From Candidatus Borkfalkia ceftriaxoniphila (lineage in GTDB: Bacteria > Bacillota > Clostridia > Christensenellales > Borkfalkiaceae), in the NCBI RefSeq assembly GCF_004134775.1, contig NZ_SDOZ01000005.1:62001-126000 (forward strand): 64,000 bases of DNA. Direction: 5' to 3'. Positions 7,814 through 17,244 of this stretch are shown piece after piece. The position numbers and the translations under genes are program-made. Every line of letters starts with the position of its first letter. Within the stretch, counting starts at the first letter, position 1. Below the pieces are notes generated by a model. That model was not told the origin of the DNA, did not search any database, and worked only from the letters and a program-made list of their open reading frames with translations.

Positions 7814-9499
7814 ATGATCGAAAGTGTTATCTTCACCGCCATACAGGACATCGTGTTTTTCGCGCTGTTCGTCGGGATCGCGATTTTCTTCGGGTTTGCC
7901 TTTTTCAGGATCTATAAAGGGCAGCCCGTTTTCATGAAGAGAGCGAGTATGGCGACGGAAAAAGGATTTTACAAGGCAATGGGCGTTTCGCCCCGCGAAG
8001 AGATGACGGCAAAAAAATATGCGTTCAGCGTGTTGCTGTTCAGCCTTTTCGGTTTGATACTGATGATGGCGATTCTGATGGGGCAGGCGTTTTTGTTCAT
8101 GAACCCCGAACAGATCGGCGGCATGAGTTGGCATCTGGCCTTCAATACGGCGGCGAGTTTTATCACCAACACCAACTGGCAGGCATATTCGGGTGAAACG
8201 CAGGCGAGTTATCTTTCGCAGATGCTCTGCATGACCGTGCAGAACTTCTTGTCCGGCGCGGTGGGCATCGCCGTATTGTTTGCGCTTGTGCGCGGTTTTA
8301 CGCGCAAAGAATGCAAAACGGTCGGCAATTTCTGGGCGGATCTCACGCGTATAACGCTCTTTATGCTGCCCGTATGTTTTATCGGCGCGCTGGTGCTCGT
8401 TTCCCAAGGCGTGCCCCAGACGATGAAGGGCGCGGTCACCTATGTGTCTTTGGAAGGGGAAACTTCAAAACTCTATTTGGGACCCGCGGCGGGACAGATC
8501 ATCATTAAACAACTGTTTACCAACGGCGGCGGATTTTGGGGCGTCAATTCGGCATATCCTTTTGAAAATCCCACGCCGTTCGCGAACCTTTTGGAAACGC
8601 TCTCACTCGTGGTGATTCCGGGAGGTCTGTGCTTCACGTTCGGCAGAGCGGTCCTGGATAAGAAACAGGGCGTCGTTCTCTTTAAAGCGATGTCTTTCAT
8701 TTTCTTCGCCTGCCTCATCGTCTGCACGACCTTCGAATATCTGTTTTCGCAATTTCCGCAGAGCGTGTCGGGTATCGGCAATATGGAAGGTAAAGAGGTG
8801 CGTTTCGGCATAGGCGGCTCATCTTTATGGGCGGTCGCGACCACTTCCGTTTCCAACGGTTCCGTAAACGCCATGCACGACAGTTTTACTTCCATCGGCG
8901 GAATGATCCCCATGTTTTTGATGATGCTCGGCGAGATCGTGTACGGCGGCGTCGGCTGCGGGCTATACGGCATGATCGCGTTTGCTATCCTTACCGTGTT
9001 TATCGCGGGGCTGATGGTGGGCAGAACGCCGGAATATATCGGCAAGAAAATCGGCGCGTTCGATATGAAAATGGTTTGTCTTGTCATTCTTACGCCTGTT
9101 TTGTGCCTGCTTTTGGGCACGGCGTCGACCGTTCTTCTGGAAGAGGCGCCCGAATGGCTCACCAACAGCGGCGCGCACGGATTTTCCGAGATACTGTACG
9201 CTTTCGCCTCGATGGCGAATAACAACGGCTCGGCGTTCGCAGGTTTTTCCGCGAATACGGTCTGGACGAACGTAGTGGGCGGCGTCGTCATGCTGCTCGT
9301 GAGATTTATCCCCATGACGGCCACGCTGTTCCTTGCCGGCAGTCTGGGCAGAAAGAAGATCGTGCCGCAGTCGGACGGAACGCTCTCCACGAGCAATTCC
9401 ATGTTCGTCGGGCTTTTGATCGCCGTCATCATTATCATCGGCGCGCTGAGTTTCTTCCCCGCGCTGGCATTGGGACCCATCGCTGAATTCGTAGGCTAA
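7814..9499 (+). CDS. kdpA: Potassium-transporting ATPase subunit A
   Basis: This is the K+-binding and translocating channel subunit of the Kdp pump in the cytoplasmic membrane. The 561 residues have about ten TM helices and four selectivity-filter segments: NTNWQAYSGE, NGGGFWGVNSA, SVSNGSVNAMHDS and NNNGSAFAG. The length equals that of other KdpA proteins. The ATG at 7814 follows GGAGG. It sits in the operon TPR-kdpF-kdpA-kdpB-kdpC-kdpD(N) with short gaps throughout. Confidence 0.97.
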   Translation: MIESVIFTAIQDIVFFALFVGIAIFFGFAFFRIYKGQPVFMKRASMATEKGFYKAMGVSPREEMTAKKYAFSVLLFSLFGLILMMAILMGQAFLFMNPEQIGGMSWHLAFNTAASFITNTNWQAYSGETQASYLSQMLCMTVQNFLSGAVGIAVLFALVRGFTRKECKTVGNFWADLTRITLFMLPVCFIGALVLVSQGVPQTMKGAVTYVSLEGETSKLYLGPAAGQIIIKQLFTNGGGFWGVNSAYPFENPTPFANLLETLSLVVIPGGLCFTFGRAVLDKKQGVVLFKAMSFIFFACLIVCTTFEYLFSQFPQSVSGIGNMEGKEVRFGIGGSSLWAVATTSVSNGSVNAMHDSFTSIGGMIPMFLMMLGEIVYGGVGCGLYGMIAFAILTVFIAGLMVGRTPEYIGKKIGAFDMKMVCLVILTPVLCLLLGTASTVLLEEAPEWLTNSGAHGFSEILYAFASMANNNGSAFAGFSANTVWTNVVGGVVMLLVRFIPMTATLFLAGSLGRKKIVPQSDGTLSTSNSMFVGLLIAVIIIIGALSFFPALALGPIAEFVG

Positions 9500-9511
9500 G
9501 GAGAATTCGAT

Positions 9512-11587
9512 ATGAAACGTGAAAAACAAAAAAAGAGCGGCTTGATCGATAAAAAGATCGTGCTCGGCGCGACCGTGCAGTCGCTAACTAAACTCAATCC
9601 GAAAGTGCAGATACAAAACCCCGTCATGTTCATCGTCTATTTAGGCGCAATCTTTACGACGATCTTGTTTTTCCTCTCTCTGGGCGGCATAAAAGACGGA
9701 GGCAGTTGGTACATATTCGGAATTTCCATCATCCTTTGGCTCACTTCGCTGTTCGGTAACTTTGCCGAAGCAGTTGCGGAGGGCCGAGGCAGGGCGCAGG
9801 CGGAAAGCCTGAAAAAGGCGCGCCGCGACGTCATTGCCCGAAAACTTGTGCGCGCCGAACTCGAATCGGAATATTCGGAAGTCAAGAGCAATCAACTGCG
9901 GGCGGGCGATATCGTGCTCGTCAAGGCGGGCGAGCAGATCCCCATGGACGGCGAGGTTATCGTCGGCGTGGCGAGCGTGGACGAAAGCGCCATTACGGGC
10001 GAATCCGCTCCCGTCATCCGCGAATCGGGCGGAGACAGGAGCGCGGTCACGGGCGGGACTACGATCACGAGCGACTGGCTCATCATCCGCGTCACGGCGG
10101 AGGCCGGTAACAGTTTTTTGGATAAAATGATCGCCATGGTCGAAGGCGCCAGCCGTAAAAAGACGCCCAATGAAATCGCGCTGCAAATACTGCTCATCAC
10201 TTTGACCATTATCTTTTTGGTCGTCAGCGCCTGTCTTTTGCCCTTTTCGAAATTTTCGGTGGATCTTGCGGGGCAGGGGGAGCCGGTCAGCCTGACGAAT
10301 ATCGTCGCGCTGCTCGTTTGCTTAGCCCCGACGACCATCGGCGCGCTGCTCTCTTCGATCGGTATCGCGGGCATGGCGAGGCTCAACAAAGCCAACGTCC
10401 TCGCCACGAGCGGACGCGCCATCGAGGCGGCGGGCGACGTGGACGTGCTCTTATTGGATAAAACGGGTACCATCACTCTGGGCAACCGCAGGGCGAGCGA
10501 ATTTATCCCCGTCGGCGATACGAGCGAAAGCGATCTCGCCGCGGCGGCGCAACTCTCTTCCATTGCGGACGAAACCGCAGAAGGGCGCAGCATCGTCGTG
10601 CTTGCGAAAAACAGATTCGGTATGCGAGGCAAAGAGATTGCCAAACTGAATGCGAAATTTATCGAATTTACAGCCAAAACGCGCATGAGCGGCGTGGATA
10701 TCGGCGACGTCCATATCCGAAAAGGCAGCGCAGATGCGATCAAAGCGTATGTACAGGCGCAGGGAGGCGTTTGCGACAAATCTTGCGATGAGATCGTGGA
10801 AAGAGTTGCGAACGAAGGCGGCACGCCGCTTCTCGTTGCGCAGAACGAAAAGATCCTCGGCGTCGTTTACTTAAAAGACGTCGTAAAAGAGGGTGTCAAA
10901 GAGAAATTCGAAGATCTGCGCAAGATCGGTATCAAGACGATCATGATCACGGGCGATAATCCCATGACGGCTGCGGCGATTGCCGCCGAGGCGGGCGTGG
11001 ATGATTTCGTTGCGGAAGCGACGCCCGAAACCAAACTCGCGCTCATCAAAAAATTACAGGAAGAAGGTCACCTCGTGGCAATGACGGGCGACGGGACCAA
11101 CGACGCGCCCGCGCTCGCGCAGGCCGACGTTGCGGTCGCCATGAATTCGGGAACGCAGGCGGCGAAAGAGGCGGGAAATATGGTCGATCTGGATTCCAGC
11201 CCGACGAAACTCATCGAGGTCGTGCGGATCGGAAAACAACTCCTGATGACGCGCGGCGCGCTCACGACCTTTTCCATCGCGAACGATATCGCCAAATACT
11301 TTGCCATTATTCCCGTATTGTTTGCGGGCATCTACCCCGGACTGGAAGCGCTTAATTTCATGCGGCTGACCAGCCCTACGACCGCGATCCTTTCTTCGGT
11401 CTTATATAACGCGCTCATTATCGTGGCGCTGATACCGCTTTCCCTCAAAGGCGTTCGTTATAAGGAACAGCCCGCGGGTAAAATGCTGAAACATAACCTT
11501 TTGATCTACGGGGTAGGAGGGGTGATCGCGCCTTTTCTGTTCATCAAATGTTTCGATTTGCTGCTCACCGTCTGCGGCGTGGCGTAA
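9512..11587 (+). CDS. kdpB: Potassium-transporting ATPase subunit B
   Basis: This is the P-type ATPase subunit that powers KdpA. The 691 residues show ITGESAPV in the actuator domain, [10 protein letters not shown] as phosphorylation site, [14 protein letters not shown] and [15 protein letters not shown] in the nucleotide/phosphorylation domain, and seven likely TM helices. The length is standard. A clear AAGGAG precedes the ATG, 12 bp after kdpA. Confidence 0.97.
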   Translation: MKREKQKKSGLIDKKIVLGATVQSLTKLNPKVQIQNPVMFIVYLGAIFTTILFFLSLGGIKDGGSWYIFGISIILWLTSLFGNFAEAVAEGRGRAQAESLKKARRDVIARKLVRAELESEYSEVKSNQLRAGDIVLVKAGEQIPMDGEVIVGVASVDESAITGESAPVIRESGGDRSAVTGGTTITSDWLIIRVTAEAGNSFLDKMIAMVEGASRKKTPNEIALQILLITLTIIFLVVSACLLPFSKFSVDLAGQGEPVSLTNIVALLVCLAPTTIGALLSSIGIAGMARLNKANVLATSGRAIEAAGDVDVLLLDKTGTITLGNRRASEFIPVGDTSESDLAAAAQLSSIADETAEGRSIVVLAKNRFGMRGKEIAKLNAKFIEFTAKTRMSGVDIGDVHIRKGSADAIKAYVQAQGGVCDKSCDEIVERVANEGGTPLLVAQNEKILGVVYLKDVVKEGVKEKFEDLRKIGIKTIMITGDNPMTAAAIAAEAGVDDFVAEATPETKLALIKKLQEEGHLVAMTGDGTNDAPALAQADVAVAMNSGTQAAKEAGNMVDLDSSPTKLIEVVRIGKQLLMTRGALTTFSIANDIAKYFAIIPVLFAGIYPGLEALNFMRLTSPTTAILSSVLYNALIIVALIPLSLKGVRYKEQPAGKMLKHNLLIYGVGGVIAPFLFIKCFDLLLTVCGVA

Positions 11588-11599
11588 AGGAGGTCAACT

Positions 11600-12244
11600 A
11601 TGCAGGAAATTACCGAAATCGCGGGCGAGGCGCCCGTCAAAAAGAAACGCTTTCAAACGGCCCGTGCGGCGATCGTTTGCCTTCTGATCTTCACGGTCCT
11701 GTGCGGCGTGGTTTATCCCATTACCCTGACTTTGGTATCGAAAGCGGCGTTTCCGTACGAGGCCGAAGGTTCGCAGATCGTCGTGACGTTGCCCGACGGT
11801 ACACAGAGAGTTTACGGCAGCGAACTGATCGGGCAGAATTATGAAAATCCGAAATATATGTTCGGTCGTGTGAACACGGGCGCGCCGAGCAATCTGTCGC
11901 CCGAAAGCGACGAATATCAGGATCTTTTGAACGAGCGCATTGCCGAACGCAAGGAAAAACTTGCGAAGATCGGATACGCCGATACCGATAAAATTCCTTC
12001 CGAACTCATCACAGCGAGCGGCAGCGGCGTCGATCCGCACATTTCGCCGGCAACGGCTGAATTCCAGATCCCTGTGATCCTGGCGGCGAGAAACGCGGAT
12101 AAGGGCGAGGATGAGGAAAAACTGACCGAAGAAGATCTGCGCGCGATCATTGATAAATATACCGAAGGCAGATTCCTCTGGATATTCGGGGAAAAGCGCG
12201 TCAACGTGCTTCTCGTGAACCTTGCTCTGGACGGACTGCTATGA
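11600..12244 (+). CDS. kdpC: Potassium-transporting ATPase subunit C
   Basis: This is the single-TM subunit that assists ATP binding and stabilises the Kdp complex. The 214 residues have one TM helix (about residues 23-45) and the family signature SGVDPHISPATAEFQ. AAAGGAGG precedes the ATG. The stop overlaps the next start (ATGA), coupling it to the KdpD sensor half. Confidence 0.95.
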   Translation: MQEITEIAGEAPVKKKRFQTARAAIVCLLIFTVLCGVVYPITLTLVSKAAFPYEAEGSQIVVTLPDGTQRVYGSELIGQNYENPKYMFGRVNTGAPSNLSPESDEYQDLLNERIAERKEKLAKIGYADTDKIPSELITASGSGVDPHISPATAEFQIPVILAARNADKGEDEEKLTEEDLRAIIDKYTEGRFLWIFGEKRVNVLLVNLALDGLL

Positions 12245-13767
12245 TTGCCGCGCGGGGCAAACTGAAAATCTTTTTCGGTTATTCGGCTGGCGCGGGCAAG
12301 ACCTACGCCATGCTGAAAGCCGCCCAAGAGGAAAAAAGCGCGGGCGTAGACGTGGTGATCGGATATCTGGAACCGCACGATCGGCCCGAAACGCTGAAAA
12401 TGGCGGAGGGACTGGAAGTTCTTCCGCTGAAAAAAATACAGTACCGCGGCATTACGCTCAACGAATTTGACGTGGACGCTGCGGAGCGCCGCCGCCCGAA
12501 GTTGCTGCTTGTCGACGAGTTGGCGCATACCAACGCGCCCGACTGCAAAAACAGAAAACGCTATCTGGATATAGAGGAAGTGCTCAACTGCGGGATCGAC
12601 GTCTATACGACCGTGAACGTACAGCATATCGAAGGTCTGCACGATCTGGTGGATTCGGCGACGTCGGTAGATGTCAACGAACGCATCCCCGACGAGATTT
12701 TCGACTATGCGGACGAAGTCGTATTGGTGGATATCGAGCCCGACGCTTTGATCGAGCGCATGCGCGAGGGAAAGATCTATCCGAAAACGCGTGCGAAAGC
12801 GGCGCTGGAAAATTTTTTCCGCGCGGACAATCTCTCTTCTTTGCGCGAACTGTTCATGCGGCGGAGTGCCGACCGCATCGAAAAACAGGTGAATCACGGC
12901 GAGCGACGCACGAGAATACTCGTTCTGATCAGCCCGTCGCCCTCCTCGCAGAAGACCATCCGCGTGGCGGCGCGCACAGCGGAAGCGTTTCATTGCAAAT
13001 TTTCCGCCATGTATGTGGAAACGAACGGCGCGCTGAGCGACGAAGCGGCGGCAAATCTCAAAAAACACATGAATCTCGTGCGCGATACGGGCGGAGAGAT
13101 CATCGTAAAATACAGCGATGACGTTGTTGAAACGGTAGCGGATTACGTGCGGCTTGCAGGCGTCACGCATCTTATCCTCGGTAAGACCTGGCAGTCGGCA
13201 GGCAAAAAAGTTGGGCTGGAAGATAAATTTATCGAAAGGCTACCAAATCTGGAAATTCTGATCGTGCCGGATAACCAAAGGTTTTACGCGAAAAGAGCGT
13301 ACAGGCAAACGCTGTTTGCCCGACTGTTCAACCGCAATAAATTACTGCAAAAATATAAGACGGCGAACAGGATACTCGATATCGCGCATTTACTCGAACG
13401 GGCTTCTTTGGAAGAATCGGAAAAAAATAAGCGGCAGGTACAGATCGCGCATATTTTGTCGCGCGCTTTTGACCGAAGCGTCGCTATATTGTCCGTAAAA
13501 GGAAAAAGCACCGCCGCTGTAAAGGGGGAGAACGTCGGATTTTTCGGCGAAGGCAACGAAACCGCCGTTGCGGAATGGTGCAGAAAAAATCATAAAGCGG
13601 CGGGGCGGGGAACGGATACGCTGCGAGAATCCAAAGCAATTTACTTTCCCGTAACGACGAATACGGAAACGGTCGTCGTAGCCTTTTCCTGCATGGAAAG
13701 GAAACTTACGGTGACGGAAAGACTGATTTTTTATCAGTTGGAAAATTTACTGCGCATGATTTTATAA
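12241..13767 (+). CDS. kdpD: KdpD sensor half without kinase: KdpD domain, USP domain, GAF-like domain
   Basis: It is the soluble sensory part of KdpD. The 508 residues start with the KdpD domain (Walker A GYSAGAGKT, residues 13-21; LLVDELAHTNAP), then a universal stress protein domain (about 225-345). That domain has SPS at 231-233, 20 residues, then FSAMY at 254-258, matching the SxS-x20-FTAxY motif reported for c-di-AMP binding in Staphylococcus KdpD. The final part (about 370-505) looks like the KdpD GAF domain (AGRGTDTLRESKAIYFPV). The TM and kinase modules are missing; they occur in the gene at 3164-4237. It ends in a stop followed by a terminator, with no frameshift debris, so this is a true short gene. 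Confidence 0.9.
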   Translation: MIAARGKLKIFFGYSAGAGKTYAMLKAAQEEKSAGVDVVIGYLEPHDRPETLKMAEGLEVLPLKKIQYRGITLNEFDVDAAERRRPKLLLVDELAHTNAPDCKNRKRYLDIEEVLNCGIDVYTTVNVQHIEGLHDLVDSATSVDVNERIPDEIFDYADEVVLVDIEPDALIERMREGKIYPKTRAKAALENFFRADNLSSLRELFMRRSADRIEKQVNHGERRTRILVLISPSPSSQKTIRVAARTAEAFHCKFSAMYVETNGALSDEAAANLKKHMNLVRDTGGEIIVKYSDDVVETVADYVRLAGVTHLILGKTWQSAGKKVGLEDKFIERLPNLEILIVPDNQRFYAKRAYRQTLFARLFNRNKLLQKYKTANRILDIAHLLERASLEESEKNKRQVQIAHILSRAFDRSVAILSVKGKSTAAVKGENVGFFGEGNETAVAEWCRKNHKAAGRGTDTLRESKAIYFPVTTNTETVVVAFSCMERKLTVTERLIFYQLENLLRMIL

Positions 13768-13768
13768 A

Positions 13769-13793
13769 AGAGGGCGATCGCCCTCTTTTTATG
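13769..13793 (+). terminator. Terminator of the kdp operon
   Basis: A perfect AGAGGGCGATCGCCCTCT palindrome is followed by a T run. Confidence 0.88.
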
Positions 13794-13827
13794 CATACGG
13801 CGCATGATATAATATGAAAAATAAGTA

Positions 13828-13857
13828 TTGGACATTGCGACGTTCATGTAGTATAAT
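13828..13857 (+). promoter_or_regulatory. Promoter of the aldo/keto reductase operon
   Basis: TTGGAC (13828-13833) and TATAAT (13852-13857) are separated by 18 bp. A small hairpin CCCGT...ACGGG (13861-13879) partly overlaps the GGGAGG ribosome site and could tune translation. Confidence 0.7.
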
Positions 13858-13888
13858 AATCCCGTGAAATTTTAACGGGAGGAAATTT

Positions 13889-15007
13889 ATGGCTTATCTG
13901 GGAGAAGATATCAAAAAATTAGGCTTCGGAATGATGCGCCTGCCGCAGAAAGACGGGGCGATCGATATCGGGCAGACCAAAGAAATGGTCGATCTGTTTC
14001 TCGGCGCGGGATTTACATATTTCGATACCGCCTGGGCATATGCGGGCAGCGAAGATGCCGTCCGTCAGGCACTGGTCGAGAGATATCCGCGCGAACGGTT
14101 TCAACTGGCGACCAAAAACGCGGCTTGGATCAACTGCAAGACGCGCGAAGAAGCAATTTCGCAGTTCGATACTTCCTTAAAGCAGACGGGCGCGGGCTAT
14201 TTCGATTTTTACCTTTTGCATAATCTCGGGGAAAGCAGAACGCGCTGTTTCGACGAATTCGACCTTTGGACGTGGATACTGCAAAAAAAGGAAGAAGGGG
14301 CGATACGCCACGCGGGATTTTCTTTCCATTCCACGCCGCAGGAATTGGACGAGATCTTAACGGCGCATCCTGAAATGGAATTCGTGCAGTTGCAGATCAA
14401 CTATGCCGATTGGGAAAACCCCGCCGTACAGTCGCGCGCGTGCTACGAAGTCGCCCGAAAACACGGTAAACCCGTCGTTATTATGGAACCGGTCAAGGGA
14501 GGAATGCTCGCGTCGCCGCCCACGGAAGTGGAAAAGATTTTAAAAAACGCCGAGCCGAATTCTTCCAACGCTTCATGGGCGATCCGCTTTGCGGCGAGTC
14601 TCGACGGAGTCGTCACCGTTCTTTCGGGCATGAGCGATCTTGCGCAGATGCGCGACAATCTTTCCTATATGACGAATTTTACTTCGCTGAGCGATAAACA
14701 GAAAGCGACGCTTGCCGCCGCACAGCAAGAACTGAATAAAATGCCGCTCATTCCCTGTACGAACTGCAACTACTGCGCGAAAGTCTGCCCGAAAAACATC
14801 GGAATATCAGGCACTTTCACGGCGATGAATTATCTGACGATGTATCGAGACAGAGCACTCGCCGCGTCGCAGGAAAACTGGCTCGTGGAAGGTCACGGCA
14901 AGTCGCGGGCGGCTGATTGTATCCGTTGCGGCAAGTGCGAGGTTGCCTGTCCGCAGCACATATCCATCCGTCGCGAACTGGAAAAAGCGGCTGCTGCATT
15001 ATATTGA
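13889..15007 (+). CDS. Aldo/keto reductase with C-terminal 2x[4Fe-4S] ferredoxin domain
   Basis: This is a cytoplasmic oxidoreductase of the ferredoxin-tailed aldo/keto reductase group common in Clostridia; the substrate is unknown. Residues 1-280 form the TIM barrel (GFGMMRLP; FDTAWAYAGSE with the catalytic Asp and Tyr region). The end carries two cluster motifs, CTNCNYCAKVCP and CIRCGKCEVACP. GGGAGG precedes the ATG. It is followed 11 bp later by the ECF S component gene, so the two are probably cotranscribed. Confidence 0.92.
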   Translation: MAYLGEDIKKLGFGMMRLPQKDGAIDIGQTKEMVDLFLGAGFTYFDTAWAYAGSEDAVRQALVERYPRERFQLATKNAAWINCKTREEAISQFDTSLKQTGAGYFDFYLLHNLGESRTRCFDEFDLWTWILQKKEEGAIRHAGFSFHSTPQELDEILTAHPEMEFVQLQINYADWENPAVQSRACYEVARKHGKPVVIMEPVKGGMLASPPTEVEKILKNAEPNSSNASWAIRFAASLDGVVTVLSGMSDLAQMRDNLSYMTNFTSLSDKQKATLAAAQQELNKMPLIPCTNCNYCAKVCPKNIGISGTFTAMNYLTMYRDRALAASQENWLVEGHGKSRAADCIRCGKCEVACPQHISIRRELEKAAAALY

Positions 15008-15018
15008 GAGGAAAAAAA

Positions 15019-15603
15019 ATGATCGAATCGATTTTAGTAAAGAAAAATGTTTCGTTAAAGGCAAAAATTACGATCAAAAGCCTGATATCTGCGGGCGTCG
15101 TTGCGTTTGCCGTTCTTTTGCCGCAACTGGTGCACATATGGGCAGGCTCTGCGGGCGGAGTACAGTGGCTGCCCATGTATCTTCCCGTCCTGCTCGGCGC
15201 CTGTCTTTTAGGCGTTTGGTGGGGGCTCGGCGTGGGGATCGTTTCGCCTGTCGTCAGTTTTTTAATTACTTTCGCCATGGGCAACCCCATGCCTGCGGCT
15301 GCGCGTTTGCCTTTCATGATCGCGGAACTTGCGATGATCGCAGCAATCGCCGGTTTATTTTCCCGAAAAATAAGTCAAAACGGATGGATGGCATTTCCCG
15401 CCGTGCTTCTCGCCTTTGTCGGAGGGAGAATATTTTTTCTCCTGCTCGCCGCGATCTTCCAAAATATCGCGCCCTTTACGGCGGCAGCCGTATGGTCGCA
15501 GATCACGACGGGGCTTCTCGGACTCGTTGTGCAGGCGGTTTTGGTGCCGTTTTTGATCTTGGGGATCCGTTATCTTGCCGATCGGGACAAAAATCATGAC
15601 TGA
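15019..15603 (+). CDS. ECF transporter S component-like membrane protein
   Basis: The 194-residue protein has about six hydrophobic segments (including VLLPQLVHIW, LLGVWWGLGVGIVSPVVSF and LAFVGGRIFFLLL) and resembles substrate-binding S subunits of energy-coupling-factor vitamin transporters. The substrate cannot be deduced, and no EcfA or EcfT genes are nearby, so it would use a shared module. The ATG at 15019 follows GAGAGGA; longer versions starting inside the previous gene are rejected. The last 8 nt overlap the following gene. Confidence 0.75.
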   Translation: MIESILVKKNVSLKAKITIKSLISAGVVAFAVLLPQLVHIWAGSAGGVQWLPMYLPVLLGACLLGVWWGLGVGIVSPVVSFLITFAMGNPMPAAARLPFMIAELAMIAAIAGLFSRKISQNGWMAFPAVLLAFVGGRIFFLLLAAIFQNIAPFTAAAVWSQITTGLLGLVVQAVLVPFLILGIRYLADRDKNHD

Positions 15604-16006
15604 TTTGGAAATGGCCGTGCAGAATCTGGCGGGGCATACGCTCTGCCTTTGCCGCGATGGTATGTGCATATTTTCGGAAAGACGCGGGATTGCCCCGATG
15701 ATGGATTTGATCGCCTCGCATGCGGACGTGACAGGATATGCGGCCGCCGACCTGGTCGTCGGCAAGGCGGCGGCATTGCTGTTTGTTTATGCGGGTATCC
15801 GCGAAATTTATGCGGAAGTCATATCGGATGGCGCAGTCCGCATCTTAAAAAAGTACGATATTCCTTTTCGTTTCAGCAGGCGTACGAAACAGATCGTGAA
15901 CCGAAAGGGCGACGATATCTGCCCCATGGAAAAAGCCGTTCAATATATCGATGAACCCGAACCGGCGCTTTCGGCGCTTACAAACGCTATACGCAATATG
16001 ACGTAA
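15596..16006 (+). CDS. DUF1893 family protein
   Basis: The 136-residue cytoplasmic protein matches the DUF1893 family, whose Thermotoga member has a cytidine-deaminase-like fold but unknown function. A GKAAALLFVYAG segment and the terminal DICPMEKAV motif are visible. It is translationally coupled to the S component. The operon context does not reveal a function. Confidence 0.75.
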   Translation: MTDLEMAVQNLAGHTLCLCRDGMCIFSERRGIAPMMDLIASHADVTGYAAADLVVGKAAALLFVYAGIREIYAEVISDGAVRILKKYDIPFRFSRRTKQIVNRKGDDICPMEKAVQYIDEPEPALSALTNAIRNMT

Positions 16007-16008
16007 AA

Positions 16009-16036
16009 AGAGACCGCTGCCACCAGCGGTCTCTTT
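16009..16036 (+). terminator. Terminator after the DUF1893 gene
   Basis: AGAGACCGCT and AGCGGTCTCT pair as a 10-bp stem followed by TT. It abuts the 3' end of the split tRNA and can serve as terminator for both directions. Confidence 0.75.
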
Positions 16037-16079
16037 GGTACTCCCGCTGGGAATCGAACCCGGAACGGCCCCTTAGGAG
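16036..16079 (-). pseudogene. 3' half of tRNA-Arg(CCU) split by the element
   Basis: Read on the minus strand this is the anticodon loop, 3' anticodon stem, T arm, acceptor strand and CCA end of a tRNA. Together with the 5' half at 21170-21211 it rebuilds a 75-nt tRNA-Arg with anticodon CCU: the anticodon stem GCCCC/GGGGC matches perfectly across the junction. The T stem CCGGG/CCCAG has one C-A mismatch, which fits decay after disruption. As it stands this half has no promoter or 5' half and cannot give a tRNA. Confidence 0.88.
16069..16079 (+). repeat. Left attachment core (att)
   Basis: CCCCTTAGGAG is identical to 21170-21180. It spans the anticodon loop and 3' stem of tRNA-Arg(CCU), a usual crossover place for tyrosine integrases. 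Confidence 0.82.
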
Positions 16080-16201
16080 CAATTAGAAAGAGCGTTTATC
16101 GCGTACAATTCAGGCATATTCAGCCGTTTTGTGCGTTATGAACGCTTATTTTTTTACTCTTTTTTCGTAATGTTTGGTAACTTTCATCTTGTATATTTCT
16201 G

Positions 16202-16237
16202 TTCGGGTGTAATTCGGGTGTAAAATTGAAGGTGTAA
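16202..16237 (+). repeat. Probable integrase arm-type repeats, left end
   Basis: TTCGGGTGTAA occurs twice back to back (16202-16212 and 16213-16223), followed by GGTGTAA at 16231-16237. The same 11-mer is found at 21057-21067 near the other end in the same orientation. Integrases of this class bind such direct repeats flanking the core; the assignment is inference. Confidence 0.5.
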
Positions 16238-16285
16238 AGATCTTCCGACAACGGCAAAAATATTGTAAATTTGGTGTGTTGACTA

Positions 16286-16314
16286 TTGCTTTTTTGCCGA
16301 TAAAGTGCTATACT
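16286..16314 (+). promoter_or_regulatory. Promoter of the Fic gene
   Basis: TTGCTT (16286-16291) and TATACT (16309-16314) are 17 bp apart, with an extended TG before the -10. Confidence 0.6.
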
Positions 16315-16336
16315 TATAAGCGAGGTGTTTTTGTAT

Positions 16337-17227
16337 ATGAAATATTTATCTGTAACCGAAACGGCAAAGAAATGGAATATATCGGAACGGAGCGTCCGTA
16401 ACTACTGCGCATTGGGAAAGGTTGACGGTGCGTTTTTAACGGGCAAGACTTGGAATATCCCCGAAGACGCGCAAAAGCCCGACAGAGTTAATAAGAAAAT
16501 AGAATTGCCGACTACCCTTTTGGAAGTGCTTACGGCGGAAAAAAAGGCAAAACTTTCGGGCGGAATTTATCACAAGGTACAAATCGAATTGACGTACAAT
16601 TCCAACCATATCGAAGGCAGCCGCTTAACGCATGACCAAACGCGCTATATTTTTGAAACGAACACAATCGGTATTGACGGCGGAGCGGTAAAGGTTGACG
16701 ACATTGTGGAAACGGCAAATCACTTTAAGTGTATCGACTTGATTATAGAAAACGCTAAAAAGCCGATTACGGAAACTTTTATAAAAGAATTACACCGCAC
16801 ATTGAAAAGTGGAACGACGGACGCACGTCAGGATTGGTTCGCCGTCGGCGATTACAAACGATTGCCGAACACCGTTGGCGATATGTTCACGGCGCAGCCC
16901 GAAGAAGTTGCCGAAAAAATGAAGGAACTGCTTTTCGAGTATAATGCGAAGAAAGAAAAAACTTTCGACGCCCTTTTGGACTTTCATTACAAATTCGAGT
17001 GTATCCACCCTTTCCAAGACGGCAACGGACGCATCGGCAGACTTTTACTATTCAAAGAGTGCCTAAAATACAATATCGTTCCGTTCATTATCGACGAAGA
17101 ATTAAAACTGTTCTACTATCGCGGCTTAAACGAATGGCAAAACGAGCGCGGTTATTTACGCGATACCTGCCTAATGGCGCAAGACAAATTCAAACTTTAC
17201 CTTGATTATTTCAAGGTTCAATATTAA
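16337..17227 (+). CDS. Fic family protein with N-terminal helix-turn-helix
   Basis: It is a probable AMP-transferase (FIC domain). The 296 residues start with a helix-turn-helix (residues 1-50, SVTETAKKWNISERSVRNY), then the Fic domain. The active-site motif HPFQDGNGRIGR begins at His224 and matches HPFx(D/E)GNGRxxR. Residues 89-94 are SNHIEG, which fits the inhibitory (S/T)xxxE(G/N) motif, so this is a self-inhibited Fic. The ATG at 16337 is chosen over upstream GTG 16325 and TTG 16331 because GAGG lies at 16322-16325; TTG remains possible. It is cargo of the element, 17 bp before the fusion gene. Target unknown. Confidence 0.88.
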   Translation: MKYLSVTETAKKWNISERSVRNYCALGKVDGAFLTGKTWNIPEDAQKPDRVNKKIELPTTLLEVLTAEKKAKLSGGIYHKVQIELTYNSNHIEGSRLTHDQTRYIFETNTIGIDGGAVKVDDIVETANHFKCIDLIIENAKKPITETFIKELHRTLKSGTTDARQDWFAVGDYKRLPNTVGDMFTAQPEEVAEKMKELLFEYNAKKEKTFDALLDFHYKFECIHPFQDGNGRIGRLLLFKECLKYNIVPFIIDEELKLFYYRGLNEWQNERGYLRDTCLMAQDKFKLYLDYFKVQY

Positions 17228-17244
17228 CAATACAGGAAAGTTAT

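Noticed and set aside
16132..16154. GCGTT-ATG-AACGC hairpin with T run at the left end of the element as a terminator
   Set aside because: Only 5 bp of stem and no gene upstream on this strand inside the element.
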